Shown here: positions 43,573 to 51,386 of the stretch, piece after piece
Layout of the letters: each line of letters starts with the position of its first letter
How positions within the stretch are numbered: position 1 is the stretch's first letter
Assembly (NCBI RefSeq): GCF_033096465.1
Contig: NZ_AP028156.1
Location: 97,001 to 161,000, forward strand
Direction: 5' to 3'
Length of the DNA stretch: 64,000 nucleotides
Source of the DNA: Blautia luti
GTDB taxonomy: Bacteria; Bacillota; Clostridia; Lachnospirales; Lachnospiraceae
Notes under the pieces: model-generated
Told to the model about the DNA's origin: nothing
Seen by the model: only the letters and a program-made list of their open reading frames with translations
The model's database searches: none
Translations under genes and position numbers: made by a program

Positions 43573-44471
43573 AAGTTCCTCTTTTCCGGCGGAAGATCTG
43601 AAAGAAGAGATTCCAGATATTTCTCTGCCTCATCGTATTTCTTAGTGTTTATCAGGTAATTCAAAGAAAAAAGATGATTCTCCATGTCGTGGTTCCATTT
43701 GCGCACAGAACGGTATTCCTTCTCCATTTCCTGTGAAAATTCCATCTGTTTTCTGGTAAAATCCATCTGCTGAACAAGCAGCTCATGCTCCTTTTCCCTG
43801 GCGTAGATATTGCGGAAAGCCCGAAGCACAATAAAATAACAGAGAAATTCAATCAGCCAGTACAGAAAGATCAGCCAGCCATACCAGGGAGAATTTTCCT
43901 TATACAGGATCAATCCCGTAATAAGAGACGAAACCTGTGCAGGAAAGACCAGTTCTGCAAGGGTAGTCAGATGGATGCTGTGAGAGTACTTTTTCAGCAG
44001 GGGAACTACCTTCGAGATGATCAGTAATGCAATAAGGAAGGTCAGAGTTGTCATAAGAAGGAGTTCCCATGTGGTAGAAAGCGTATGGTAAATGTTATAA
44101 GCTGCTTCTCCGTGGAGCAATGCATAAAGTGACAGGATCAATGATCCGGAAATGGATTCAGAGATCATCATGATCGAGATATAGATCAAAAATGCCGAAA
44201 GCTTCCTTTTCAATGTATCTGTAAAAAGGAGAATCACCCACAGGACAAGGGCTAGCTGGAGCACCCAGGTTCCGAAACTCTGATAAAAATATTTTACGAC
44301 AATGGCGAAAGCCGTAGAGATCATAAAACAAAGAAAAATCCGTACGCGGCTTCGGGAGAGAAATTTCCCGGAAGGTGTAAGGATGCCGGGGAAAAAGAGA
44401 GCAGCGCAGCAGGAAATGGAAAAGGATGCCGGTAAAAGTGAACATAATAAATATTTGAGAATATAAACCAT
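43569..44471 (-). CDS. Sensor/His half of a split AgrC-like kinase (no ATPase domain)
   Basis: 300 residues. About six or seven membrane segments fill residues 1-215, like the AgrC/ComD sensor. A helical hairpin then carries a full H-box, RKWNHDMENHLFSLNYLI, and the family continuation KYDEAEKYLESLLSDL. The protein ends there (PEKRNL-stop), with no GHKL ATPase domain. The ATPase domain is supplied by the next, overlapping gene. A LytTR response regulator gene precedes it by 29 bp. The alternative is an ordinary kinase gene broken by mutation, but the next gene has its own membrane segments and coiled coil, which argues for two real proteins. Confidence 0.78.
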   Translation of the reverse strand: MVYILKYLLCSLLPASFSISCCAALFFPGILTPSGKFLSRSRVRIFLCFMISTAFAIVVKYFYQSFGTWVLQLALVLWVILLFTDTLKRKLSAFLIYISIMMISESISGSLILSLYALLHGEAAYNIYHTLSTTWELLLMTTLTFLIALLIISKVVPLLKKYSHSIHLTTLAELVFPAQVSSLITGLILYKENSPWYGWLIFLYWLIEFLCYFIVLRAFRNIYAREKEHELLVQQMDFTRKQMEFSQEMEKEYRSVRKWNHDMENHLFSLNYLINTKKYDEAEKYLESLLSDLPPEKRNL

Positions 44472-44500
44472 GATATTGCCTTTCTGTAAATAATATAAAG

Positions 44501-45208
44501 TTACCTGAGCATCAGCAGCGAAAATGCTTTTTTTGTATCATCATAATGGGCACGGCTGACAGGAATGCCCTTCCCGTTATTCAGTATGATCTCAGCATGA
44601 TGAAGACTGGTGACTGCATGCAGATTTACGAGAAAGCTTCTGTGGCAGCATACAAAAAAGGAAGGAAGCTGCTGTTGAAGTTCACTGAGTTTATCTCTGG
44701 TGGTATAGGTTTTATTTCCGGTATAAATAAAAGTTTCCCGCAGATTACGCTCCAGATACAGAATATTATCTGCAGGAATTCTGAGCTGAGTCTGCTTTAC
44801 CTTAAAGGTAAGATACTGTTTCCGGCCGGTGTCCAGATTTTTCAGCGCAGCATGCAGGGCATCTGCCAGATAATCATTCAGCCGGTTTTTGTTAATGAAG
44901 TAGGTATGCTTCGTTGAATAGACATCGGAAGCATACTCCAGATACTGGCTGATGAAGATCAGCTGTGTCTGAGGATTCCGGCTGTTGATCATCTGTCCCA
45001 GATCGATCCCTGAAATAGATTTGTCCTCCAGTTCAATATCCAGAAAAACAAGGTTATACTGACAGACATTCTCTGACAGTGCTTTCAGGAATTCCCTGCC
45101 GGAAAGGAAAGAATCCAGTTTATAGGGAACATTTAACATAGTTTTAAGGTTGTTTTTTATAATTTCAACGAAGATCTCATTGTCTTCGCAGATAGCAATT
45201 TTCAGCAT
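44501..45208 (-). CDS. LytTR-family response regulator (AgrA-like)
   Basis: 235 residues. The receiver domain (1 to about 120) has acidic CEDN at residues 7-10, phospho-acceptor VFLDIELED and a Lys-bearing KHTYFINKNR end. The DNA-binding LytTR domain (about 135-235) includes ILYLERNLRETFIYTGNKTY and FFVCCHRSFLVNL. It is the first gene of a leftward operon with the two half-kinases. AgrA-like regulators bind paired direct repeats; a 12-bp direct repeat lies about 100 bp upstream. Confidence 0.9.
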   Translation of the reverse strand: MLKIAICEDNEIFVEIIKNNLKTMLNVPYKLDSFLSGREFLKALSENVCQYNLVFLDIELEDKSISGIDLGQMINSRNPQTQLIFISQYLEYASDVYSTKHTYFINKNRLNDYLADALHAALKNLDTGRKQYLTFKVKQTQLRIPADNILYLERNLRETFIYTGNKTYTTRDKLSELQQQLPSFFVCCHRSFLVNLHAVTSLHHAEIILNNGKGIPVSRAHYDDTKKAFSLLMLR

Positions 45209-45291
45209 AATTCAATAATTCACCTTCGGATGTATATGTATTCAGCTAATTTTTGGCCGTAGTGTCTTTATAAGAACAATATACAGGAAAA

Positions 45292-45390
45292 ATGGTGGAA
45301 AGTCTACGGCAAATATTACAGCAGCAGATCGTGAAGGGGAGAAACATGCCAAATATTACAGTTTTATGGTTAATTATGCAAATTGGTTGA
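45292..45390 (+). CDS. Candidate 14- or 32-residue hydrophobic peptide
   Basis: A 32-codon ORF (MVESLRQILQQQIVKG then RNMPNITVLWLIMQIG). AGGA lies close to the first ATG. An internal ATG at 45346 has a better site, AGGGGAG, and would give MPNITVLWLIMQIG. The peptide has an amphipathic, basic-ending first half and a hydrophobic second half. A terminator-like hairpin lies 88 bp downstream, which makes a separate small transcript plausible. A cognate signal for the neighbouring sensor is possible, but an ORF this short can arise by chance. It has no AgrD-type Cys. Confidence 0.35.
   Translation: MVESLRQILQQQIVKGRNMPNITVLWLIMQIG
45310..45361. repeat. 12-bp direct repeat pair, 40 bp apart
   Basis: CAAATATTACAG occurs exactly at 45310-45321 and 45350-45361 (reverse strand CTGTAATATTTG). 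A 40-bp period is close to four helical turns. It could be a regulator-binding site in the divergent region. Confidence 0.4.
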
Positions 45391-45477
45391 AATAAATACA
45401 AAAAACTATACAATAACACCTGTGAGGTAATTTCCAAGCCGGTAGTAAAAGAAAAAGATAAAATATTTACTTATGAA

Positions 45478-45519
45478 ACAAGGGCCGAATCCCGGGGACG
45501 GGGTTTAGGTCCTTGTTTT
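45478..45519 (+). terminator. Terminator-like hairpin before the acyltransferase
   Basis: Arms ACAAGGGCC (45478-45486) and GGTCCTTGT (45508-45516) pair with one G-U, continue inward (AATCCC with GGGGTT) and are followed by TTTT. Its loop side shares CGGGGACGGGGTTT with the hairpin at 46817. Confidence 0.65.
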
Positions 45520-45553
45520 ATGAAATTAGTTGAACGGGAGACGATATGCTGAT

Positions 45554-45589
45554 ACAATAATATTTAGGATAAATATGGAATATTATTGT
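45554..45589. promoter_or_regulatory. 11-bp inverted repeat upstream of the acyltransferase
   Basis: Arms ACAATAATATT (45554-45564) and AATATTATTGT (45579-45589), 14 bp apart and ending 28 bp before the start codon. It may be an operator or an mRNA hairpin. Confidence 0.4.
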
Positions 45590-45617
45590 GTTATAAAAAA
45601 GATTTACAGGAGGTTTT

Positions 45618-46790
45618 ATGTTTACTTTAGTTCAGAAAAAGAAACAAAATACGCAGAGTATAGAAGGAAATATACATAAATCTCAGGATATTTTTGGTAA
45701 ATATCAATCCGACTGCCTGAAGGGAATTGCCATCATTATGCTTATTGCCCATCACTGCTTTTTGGGGCCATCCCGTTATAAAGGTCAGGAGCTTATTTTT
45801 ATCATACCTGAATCAGTGTGGAATTATGTTGCTCTTTTCTTTAAAATATGTGTGTCGCTTTTTGTTTTTATCAGTGCATATGGATTAACGAAAAAGATGA
45901 TGTCTTTGCCAAAAGATGCAGATAGTCAGACCACCCATAAATTTATAGGAAATATGATTTTATCAAGGGTGATCCGTCTGCTGGGAGGATTTATTTTTGT
46001 ATTTTTGCTGGTAGATATTTTTGCATTATTCTATGATCCGGGGCGTCTGGCTGAAATTTACGGAAGCGTCTTTCCTCTGAATATGGAATACTATATCCTG
46101 GATATGCTTGGCCTGGCCCAGCTGCTGGGGACACCTACATTTCTCGGAACTTACTGGTATTACAGCCTGGCACTGATACTGATCGTACTTGTTCCCCTGT
46201 TTTATCTGCTTTTAGAGAAGGTGGGGTCTTTAGCGTTTTTGTGTGTGGTTGCAGTACTGAATTTTACAGTTACTTTCGGAAACATAAATATCTGGCATTA
46301 TATCTTGTGCATTGCTGTCGGTATTGCTGCGGCTTATGGTAACACGATTACCCGAATGGTACAGTTTCGGATATGTGGCAATAATGTGATTAATAAAATT
46401 TTGAAATTCCTGCTGGAATTTTCAGGAATACTACTTGTGATGAGCGTACGTGAAGGTCCGTTAAAGGGTGTTCTGTATCCGTTCTGGGATGCGGTTATTC
46501 CGGTTATGGTAACGGCTTTTGGATGTGAGTTCCTTTTCTCCCTGCCGGGACTTAAACAGGTCCTGAGGTTCCTGGGAGTATATTCTGCGAATATTTTCCT
46601 GGTTCATAACTATATCCGCAGGGTTTGGTTCTATGATTTTACATACAGTTTTAAATACCCGCTGTTGATCGTAAATGTATTGATGATCATTTCGCTGATG
46701 CTCTCTATTGGGATAGAATTTTTGAAGAAAGTTCTTCATTATAATGAGGCCGTTGGCAAGATTGTTAAGCTTATAAGTCGGGGAAGGTGA
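45618..46790 (+). CDS. Acyltransferase-3 family membrane protein
   Basis: A 390-residue integral membrane protein with about ten membrane segments. The N-terminal motif DCLKGIAIIMLIAHHCFLG carries the His pair and Arg/Asp-like arrangement of acyltransferase-3 (OafA/YrhL) proteins, which O-acylate cell-surface sugars or related acceptors. SAYGLTKKM and LGTYWYYSLALI are also family-like. The acceptor is unknown. AGGAGG precedes the ATG. Confidence 0.8.
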   Translation: MFTLVQKKKQNTQSIEGNIHKSQDIFGKYQSDCLKGIAIIMLIAHHCFLGPSRYKGQELIFIIPESVWNYVALFFKICVSLFVFISAYGLTKKMMSLPKDADSQTTHKFIGNMILSRVIRLLGGFIFVFLLVDIFALFYDPGRLAEIYGSVFPLNMEYYILDMLGLAQLLGTPTFLGTYWYYSLALILIVLVPLFYLLLEKVGSLAFLCVVAVLNFTVTFGNINIWHYILCIAVGIAAAYGNTITRMVQFRICGNNVINKILKFLLEFSGILLVMSVREGPLKGVLYPFWDAVIPVMVTAFGCEFLFSLPGLKQVLRFLGVYSANIFLVHNYIRRVWFYDFTYSFKYPLLIVNVLMIISLMLSIGIEFLKKVLHYNEAVGKIVKLISRGR

Positions 46791-46816
46791 AAAAGGATTA
46801 TTGGAAAAGATATGAT

Positions 46817-46860
46817 ACAGGGTCTGGACTTCGGGGACGGGGTTTGGGTCCTGTTTTTTT
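46817..46860 (+). terminator. Terminator after the acyltransferase gene
   Basis: Arms ACAGG and CCTGT with partial inner pairing, followed by a run of seven T. It shares the CGGGGACGGGGTTTgGGTCC core with the hairpin at 45478. Confidence 0.65.
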
Positions 46861-46903
46861 GATAAATTTAAGAAAATGGCCAGAATTTGTCGAAACATTT
46901 TAG

Positions 46904-46932
46904 TTGAATTATCGCCCATATTGTGCTAAAGT
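46904..46932 (+). promoter_or_regulatory. Possible promoter of the Rpn-type pseudogene
   Basis: TTGAAT (46904-46909), a 17-bp spacer and TAAAGT (46927-46932), leaving a leader of about 165 nt. The rest of the 315-bp gap holds only the short hairpin ACGGA/TCCGT near 46975. Confidence 0.4.
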
Positions 46933-47105
46933 AAAACAAAGCATTTCATTTCTATCATTCTATACGGACATTTTCCGTATCTGAGCTTATCAGCCGTTCG
47001 GCTATCACGAAGAAATCTCAATGCTTAAATAACTTGATCAGGCAGGGAGGTTTCCGGAAGATTATTACCATGGGATTCTCCCGACAGTGCAAAAGGAGGA
47101 TTAAC

Positions 47106-47388
47106 ATGGCAGAAAATAACACCGATGTTTTACCTGCGAACCGGATTTATAAATCACGGATCTTCGCAATGCTGTTCAGCAACAGGAATGAACTGCTGAA
47201 ACTTTACAATGCGATCAATGGAACCAGGACATAACCGAAAACTGATGGAAACCGGCAAAACACTTCAGGACTACGCAGAATATACATCACGTGTAAGAAC
47301 CTATGCAGCAGAAATGTCGCTGGATGAAGCCGTAGAACGTGCTATCACGGAATGCATCAGAGAGAAAATATGTGAAAATAAATCCCCA
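47106..47388 (+). pseudogene. Rpn/PD-(D/E)XK transposase-like gene, collapsed
   Basis: After AAGGAGG and ATG, the ORF encodes 42 residues (KSRIFAMLFSNRNELLKLYNAING) matching the N-terminus of Rpn/YhgA-like PD-(D/E)XK nucleases, then stops. In the next frame, from about 47225, the C-terminal region of the same family appears (LQDYAEYTSRVRTYAAEMS then LDEAVERAITECIRE). The nuclease core is gone, the frame is shifted and the last residues run into a terminator. It is not functional. Confidence 0.7.
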
Positions 47389-47427
47389 ACAGGGTCTGAA
47401 CTGAGAAAAAAGTTCAGGCCCTGTTTG
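47389..47427 (+). terminator. Terminator at the end of the Rpn pseudogene
   Basis: Arms ACAGGGTCTGAAC (47389-47401) and GTTCAGGCCCTGT (47412-47424), with one G-U pair and a short T tail. Confidence 0.65.
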
Positions 47428-47539
47428 CGTTATAGTTGTAAACAGAAATTGACAGCCAATTTCCCTACAAGTTATAATAAGAAAAATACTTACCAACAAC
47501 TTTAAATATCAGCAGTTATAGAAGACAGGAAGAGTATGA

Positions 47540-47881
47540 ATGAGAGAAATAAAACAGGACAGGAATCATAACAGACATAAGAAGAAAATTGCAGCACTGC
47601 TCGGCATTTTCTGCGTGGGAGCTGTTCTTTTCAGCGGATGTGCCGGTGTGGGAGATGTACAGAAGGGAAATACCCGGAGTCTGCCCCAGGTTATTGTGGG
47701 CAGTGATGATTATCCGCCGTTTAATTTCGAAGATGCCGGAAGCATTCCAATCATTGCCATGACTGCCAATGCCTTCGACGAAGATGTGAGACAATGCATG
47801 GAAGCGGGAATGAATGCACATCTTTCCAAACCGCTGGAGATGAAAAAGGTTGTGGAAACCATTGCCGGATATTGTGGATAA
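47540..47881 (+). pseudogene. Collapsed hybrid sensor kinase (SBP start joined to receiver end)
   Basis: A 113-residue ORF. Residues 1 to about 67 are a lipoprotein signal (VLFSGCAG lipobox region) and the beginning of a solute-binding domain ([18 protein letters not shown]). Residues about 68-113 are the end of a response-regulator receiver ([35 protein letters not shown]), with its conserved Thr/Ala and Lys. This is what remains if a large SBP-HisKA-HATPase-receiver hybrid kinase loses everything in between; the joint is in frame. A lipid-anchored half-receiver cannot work as a signalling protein. Confidence 0.75.
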
Positions 47882-47901
47882 AGAGCGTGATATCTTTTAC
47901 A

Positions 47902-47930
47902 TTTACAGTAAAGTAACAGTCTGGTATACT
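47902..47930 (+). promoter_or_regulatory. Promoter of the nucleoside hydrolase gene
   Basis: TTTACA (47902-47907), a 17-bp spacer and TATACT (47925-47930), 26 bp before the start codon. Confidence 0.65.
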
Positions 47931-47955
47931 ATAGAGAAAAAAGAGGAAATCGGTT

Positions 47956-48915
47956 ATGGAACAGAGAAAAATTATTATGGATTGTGATCCGGGAATTGAC
48001 GATGCAATGGCATTGGCGTATGCAGCTTCCAGACCGGATGCGTTTAAAATCCTGGCAGTTACCACAGTGGCAGGGAATCAGGAACTTCAGAAAGTAACAG
48101 CGAATGCGCTGGATCTGACTGCGTTTTATGGTCTGGATACAGAGGTGGCAGCAGGAATGTCCCAGCCGTTGATCAACAAACTTGCACCGGCTACAGATTA
48201 TCACGGAGAGAATGGACTGGGAAATTGTGTTCTGCCTGGGTCTGAGAAACAGGCAGTGGAAGAAATGGCTGTATTTTATATAAGAAGAAAGCTTATGGAG
48301 CTTCCGGAGAATGAGAAAGCTACTCTGGTCTGTACAGCGCCTCTGACAAATATTGCTATGCTTCTGAAGCTTTTTCCGGAAGTAAAAAGCAGAATATGTG
48401 AGATCATATTTATGGGAGGTTCCGCATCAGGAGGAAATGTAACTGCTTCTGCAGAGTTCAATATTTATACGGATCCGGAAGCTGCGAAGATTGTATTTGG
48501 TTCCGGTGTGCCCCTTGTAATGTGCGGCTTGGATGTAACGGAGAAATGTGTGCTTACAGCGTCCCAGATCGCGAAACTGGCACAGTCCGGCAATAAGATC
48601 GCTCATTTCTGCGGAGAAATGGGAGCCTACAGTCTGGATCACGGGAACAAATATAAAAGAGTGGTAAGCATTCACGATGCAGTGCCATTTATGTATCTGA
48701 CCCATCCGGAGATCTTTGAAGCAGAGAAAGCCGTGTTGGATGTGGAATGCTCAGACTGTGCGTCCAGAGGTAGAACGATCTGCGATTTCCGCTGGTGGAG
48801 AGAAGAAGAACTGGAAAGCAATAATCTGGTGCTGATGAGAGCAGACAGCACAGAATTCCAGAAATATCTCATCGAAGGTCTTTATGAACTGGGTGAGATG
48901 GTGAAAGGAAACTAA
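47956..48915 (+). CDS. Nucleoside hydrolase
   Basis: Cleaves ribonucleosides to base plus ribose in salvage. The 319-residue IunH-family protein has the calcium-binding N-terminal motif DCDPGIDDAMAL (Asp9, Asp11, Asp15, Asp16), VTTVAGNQ, IIFMGGSASGGNVT with AEFNIYTDPEAA, and the late HDAVPFMYL. Base specificity cannot be told from sequence. The exonuclease gene follows after 17 bp and is probably in the same transcript. Confidence 0.92.
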   Translation: MEQRKIIMDCDPGIDDAMALAYAASRPDAFKILAVTTVAGNQELQKVTANALDLTAFYGLDTEVAAGMSQPLINKLAPATDYHGENGLGNCVLPGSEKQAVEEMAVFYIRRKLMELPENEKATLVCTAPLTNIAMLLKLFPEVKSRICEIIFMGGSASGGNVTASAEFNIYTDPEAAKIVFGSGVPLVMCGLDVTEKCVLTASQIAKLAQSGNKIAHFCGEMGAYSLDHGNKYKRVVSIHDAVPFMYLTHPEIFEAEKAVLDVECSDCASRGRTICDFRWWREEELESNNLVLMRADSTEFQKYLIEGLYELGEMVKGN

Positions 48916-48932
48916 CAAGAAGGAACAGACTC

Positions 48933-49892
48933 ATGAATTATATTGTCTTTGATCTGGAATGGAACCAGAATCCGGAGGGGAAAAAGACCCGCAATGATAA
49001 ACTGCCCTTCGAGATCATAGAGATCGGAGCAGTAAAAGTAAACAGCAGAAAAGAAATCACAGACAGCTTCCACAGACTGATCCGGCCACAGGTTTATAAC
49101 TGGATCCATGACAGTATTCATGAAGTGATCCATGTAGATTATAAGGATCTGCTGGATGGAATCCCTTTTCAGCAGGCTGCACGGGAATTTCTGGAGTGGT
49201 GCGGACCGGACTGGTATTTCTTTACCTGGGGAAATCAGGATGTGATGGAACTTCAGAGAAATATGAAATTTTATGGAATGCTGGATCAACTCCCGGGTCC
49301 TGTGACTTATTATGATGTACAGAAACTCTACAGTCTTTCCTTTGATGACGGAAGCCACAGATGTGCACTGGAACATGCTGTGGATGAACTGAAGATCGGG
49401 AAGCAGCAGGGCTTTCACAGGGCACTGGCAGATGCGGTGTACACGGCGGAAGTTCTGAAGCATCTGAATAACATTATGATCATAAATCACCCCTCCCTGG
49501 ATGTATATCAGAATCCGAAAAAGAAAAAAGATGAGATCCATATCTCCTATCCGGAATATGACAAATATGTATCCAGAGAATTCGTCGCAAAGGAACGGAT
49601 CATGAAAGACAGAGAAGTGACAAGCACCAGATGCCCCATCTGTCATCAGCCGGCCAGACGCAGGATCCGGTGGTTCATGAACAATCCAAAGGTTTATTTC
49701 AGTGTTTCTGTCTGTGATGAACATGGACTGGTACGAGGGAAGATCCGTATTCATAAAACGGATGAAGAGAAGTATTTCGCTGTGAAAACGCTGCGGTTCA
49801 CAGATACAGAAGAAGCGGAGGAACTCCGTGAAAGAAAGGAGCTTCTCCGCCGCAGAAGACAATTAAAAAGAAATACCGGAAAGGAGGTCTGA
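48933..49892 (+). CDS. DEDDh 3'-5' exonuclease family protein
   Basis: 319 residues. The exonuclease fold occupies about 1-185: Exo I FDLEWNQ (Asp7, Glu9), Exo II near FTWGNQDVMEL and Exo III HRALADAVYTA, the ribonuclease T/KapD-like arrangement. A C-terminal part (about 205-319) has a CPICHQPARRR zinc-ribbon-like motif and basic residues suited to nucleic-acid binding. The substrate may be RNA or DNA. Its last 30 bp overlap the end of the convergent dacA-type gene. Confidence 0.82.
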   Translation: MNYIVFDLEWNQNPEGKKTRNDKLPFEIIEIGAVKVNSRKEITDSFHRLIRPQVYNWIHDSIHEVIHVDYKDLLDGIPFQQAAREFLEWCGPDWYFFTWGNQDVMELQRNMKFYGMLDQLPGPVTYYDVQKLYSLSFDDGSHRCALEHAVDELKIGKQQGFHRALADAVYTAEVLKHLNNIMIINHPSLDVYQNPKKKKDEIHISYPEYDKYVSREFVAKERIMKDREVTSTRCPICHQPARRRIRWFMNNPKVYFSVSVCDEHGLVRGKIRIHKTDEEKYFAVKTLRFTDTEEAEELRERKELLRRRRQLKRNTGKEV

Positions 49893-51110
49893 AAGGATCT
49901 CCTTTTCATATTGCATTCCATAGCCGACCATATGGCCGTCCAGATAATATTTACTTTTGATTCGTTTCGGACCTACGGAGTTGGGCAGGACTTTCTGCTT
50001 CTTCTCCAGGGTACTTACATCAGTTCCGGTGGGAACTGTCACATACACATGCCTTATATAATAGAAAGGACAGATATCATCCGTACTCTTCAGCAGATAT
50101 TTCTCAGAGGGGAGATATCTGGCTGGAACAGGATTCAGATCCACGTTCATATCGACTTTCTCGAAATTGTCAAATCCGTAATCCAGCAGGGAGGCTGTAT
50201 CAGGGAAAGCTCCGTTGGTGGAATTCAATACCACTGCCACCAGAACCATGTTGCCTCTTTTGGCATAGGTTACCAGGGTGTTTCCTGCGTTGGTGGTGTA
50301 TCCGGTCTTACCGCCCAGTACTCCGTCATATGCATAGGACTGTCCGGCCATCATCTTATGATGGTTGAGAAAATAGCGGGTTTCCGGCTGCATATTGGTA
50401 GGCGGAACCTCATAAACCTGGGTAGTGACGAACTTGCGGTAAAGAGGATTGTACCAGGCTGCCTTGGCAATTTTCATCATATCATTGGCAGTGGTGTAAT
50501 GCTTCTCATCGTGAAGACCGTTGGGATTGTTAAAGTGTGTGTTGTGGCAGCCAAGCTGTTCGGCGCGCTGGTTCATCAGCTCTACGAATTTCTTCACAGA
50601 TCCGCTGACTTTCTCAGCCAGGGCCAAAGCCATTTCATTGGCAGATTCCAGCATGAGAGCCATGAGGGCCTGTTCTACTGTAAAGACTTCCCCTGTCTCT
50701 GCATAAATAGAAGAACTGCCGGACTCGATGCCGTATGCTGCTTCCTGGGACATGGTGATGGTATCGTTCATATCCAGGTTCTCACATGCCAGCAGTGCCG
50801 TCATGATCTTCGTGATGCTGGCAGGATAAAGCTTCTCATCTGCATTCTTGGAATAAAGAACAGTATCTGTTACTGCGTCCATCAGTACTGCTGACTGACC
50901 CTCGATACTGGGGCCGGTAGGCCATCCTTTGATGGAATCCGTGTCTGCAGCCTGTGAATAATAAGCGGAATGCTCCGGCACAGGAGTGGCAGTGATGATG
51001 GGATCGTCTTCCGCCGCATAAATGATTCCCGGCTGGGTGGCGAAAAGTCCTGCACAGAGAGCAGCAGAAATCAGTTGCTTCATTCGTTTATGAAATTTTC
51101 TTTTAAACAT
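49863..51110 (-). CDS. D-alanyl-D-alanine carboxypeptidase (PBP5 family)
   Basis: A 415-residue exported enzyme that trims D-Ala from peptidoglycan stems. Signal peptide (QLISAALCAGLFATQPGIIYA). Penicillin-binding motifs: SxxK at Ser98-Lys101 (PASITKIM), SxN in LESANEMAL and KTG in GGKTGYTTNAG. A C-terminal beta domain (about 310-415) follows. It is of the DacA/DacF type. The stop region overlaps the convergent exonuclease gene by 30 bp, leaving no room for an intergenic terminator. Confidence 0.92.
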   Translation of the reverse strand: MFKRKFHKRMKQLISAALCAGLFATQPGIIYAAEDDPIITATPVPEHSAYYSQAADTDSIKGWPTGPSIEGQSAVLMDAVTDTVLYSKNADEKLYPASITKIMTALLACENLDMNDTITMSQEAAYGIESGSSSIYAETGEVFTVEQALMALMLESANEMALALAEKVSGSVKKFVELMNQRAEQLGCHNTHFNNPNGLHDEKHYTTANDMMKIAKAAWYNPLYRKFVTTQVYEVPPTNMQPETRYFLNHHKMMAGQSYAYDGVLGGKTGYTTNAGNTLVTYAKRGNMVLVAVVLNSTNGAFPDTASLLDYGFDNFEKVDMNVDLNPVPARYLPSEKYLLKSTDDICPFYYIRHVYVTVPTGTDVSTLEKKQKVLPNSVGPKRIKSKYYLDGHMVGYGMQYEKEILSDLLSGISF

Positions 51111-51315
51111 TTGAATATTTACCCTTCATAAAATCAGTTGGTATATTTTGTATCCGTGTTGTATTGTAACATATAAATATCAGATATCTGTAATCTGGTA
51201 AAAAATCTTTTTTACAGACAGCAGATTTTACACTATTATACCATTATTTACAAGAGGTGTGTAAAAATTTCTGGTTCCTCCTGGTTAGGATTACCTTAAA
51301 TATACCAAAAAATAC
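51111..51315. other. AT-rich gap upstream of the ileS leader
   Basis: About 200 bp between divergent dacA-type and ileS units. It should hold the dacA promoter on the reverse strand; I could not pick a convincing one. The rest of the 678-bp gap is the ileS promoter, T-box leader and an inverted repeat. Confidence 0.4.
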
Positions 51316-51345
51316 TTGACACAGGGAAATTCCAGACCTTATAAT
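51316..51345 (+). promoter_or_regulatory. ileS promoter
   Basis: TTGACA (51316-51321), an 18-bp spacer and TATAAT (51340-51345), just upstream of the T-box leader. Confidence 0.85.
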
Positions 51346-51386
51346 AAATCCGCATAGTGTTAAAAAAACATAACCACAAAAACGTT

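Larger units (their letters stand above)
45209..45617. other. Divergent intergenic region between regulator and acyltransferase
   Basis: 409 bp holding, from left to right, a short ORF with a ribosome-binding site (45292-45390), two copies of a 12-bp direct repeat, a terminator-like hairpin (45478-45519) and an 11-bp inverted repeat (45554-45589). I see no convincing consensus promoter for the regulator or the short ORF, which is compatible with activator-dependent promoters. Confidence 0.5.

Noticed and set aside
48912..49862. 316-codon reverse-strand open frame opposite the exonuclease
   Set aside because: The + strand exonuclease has clear Exo motifs. This frame has none and is its shadow.
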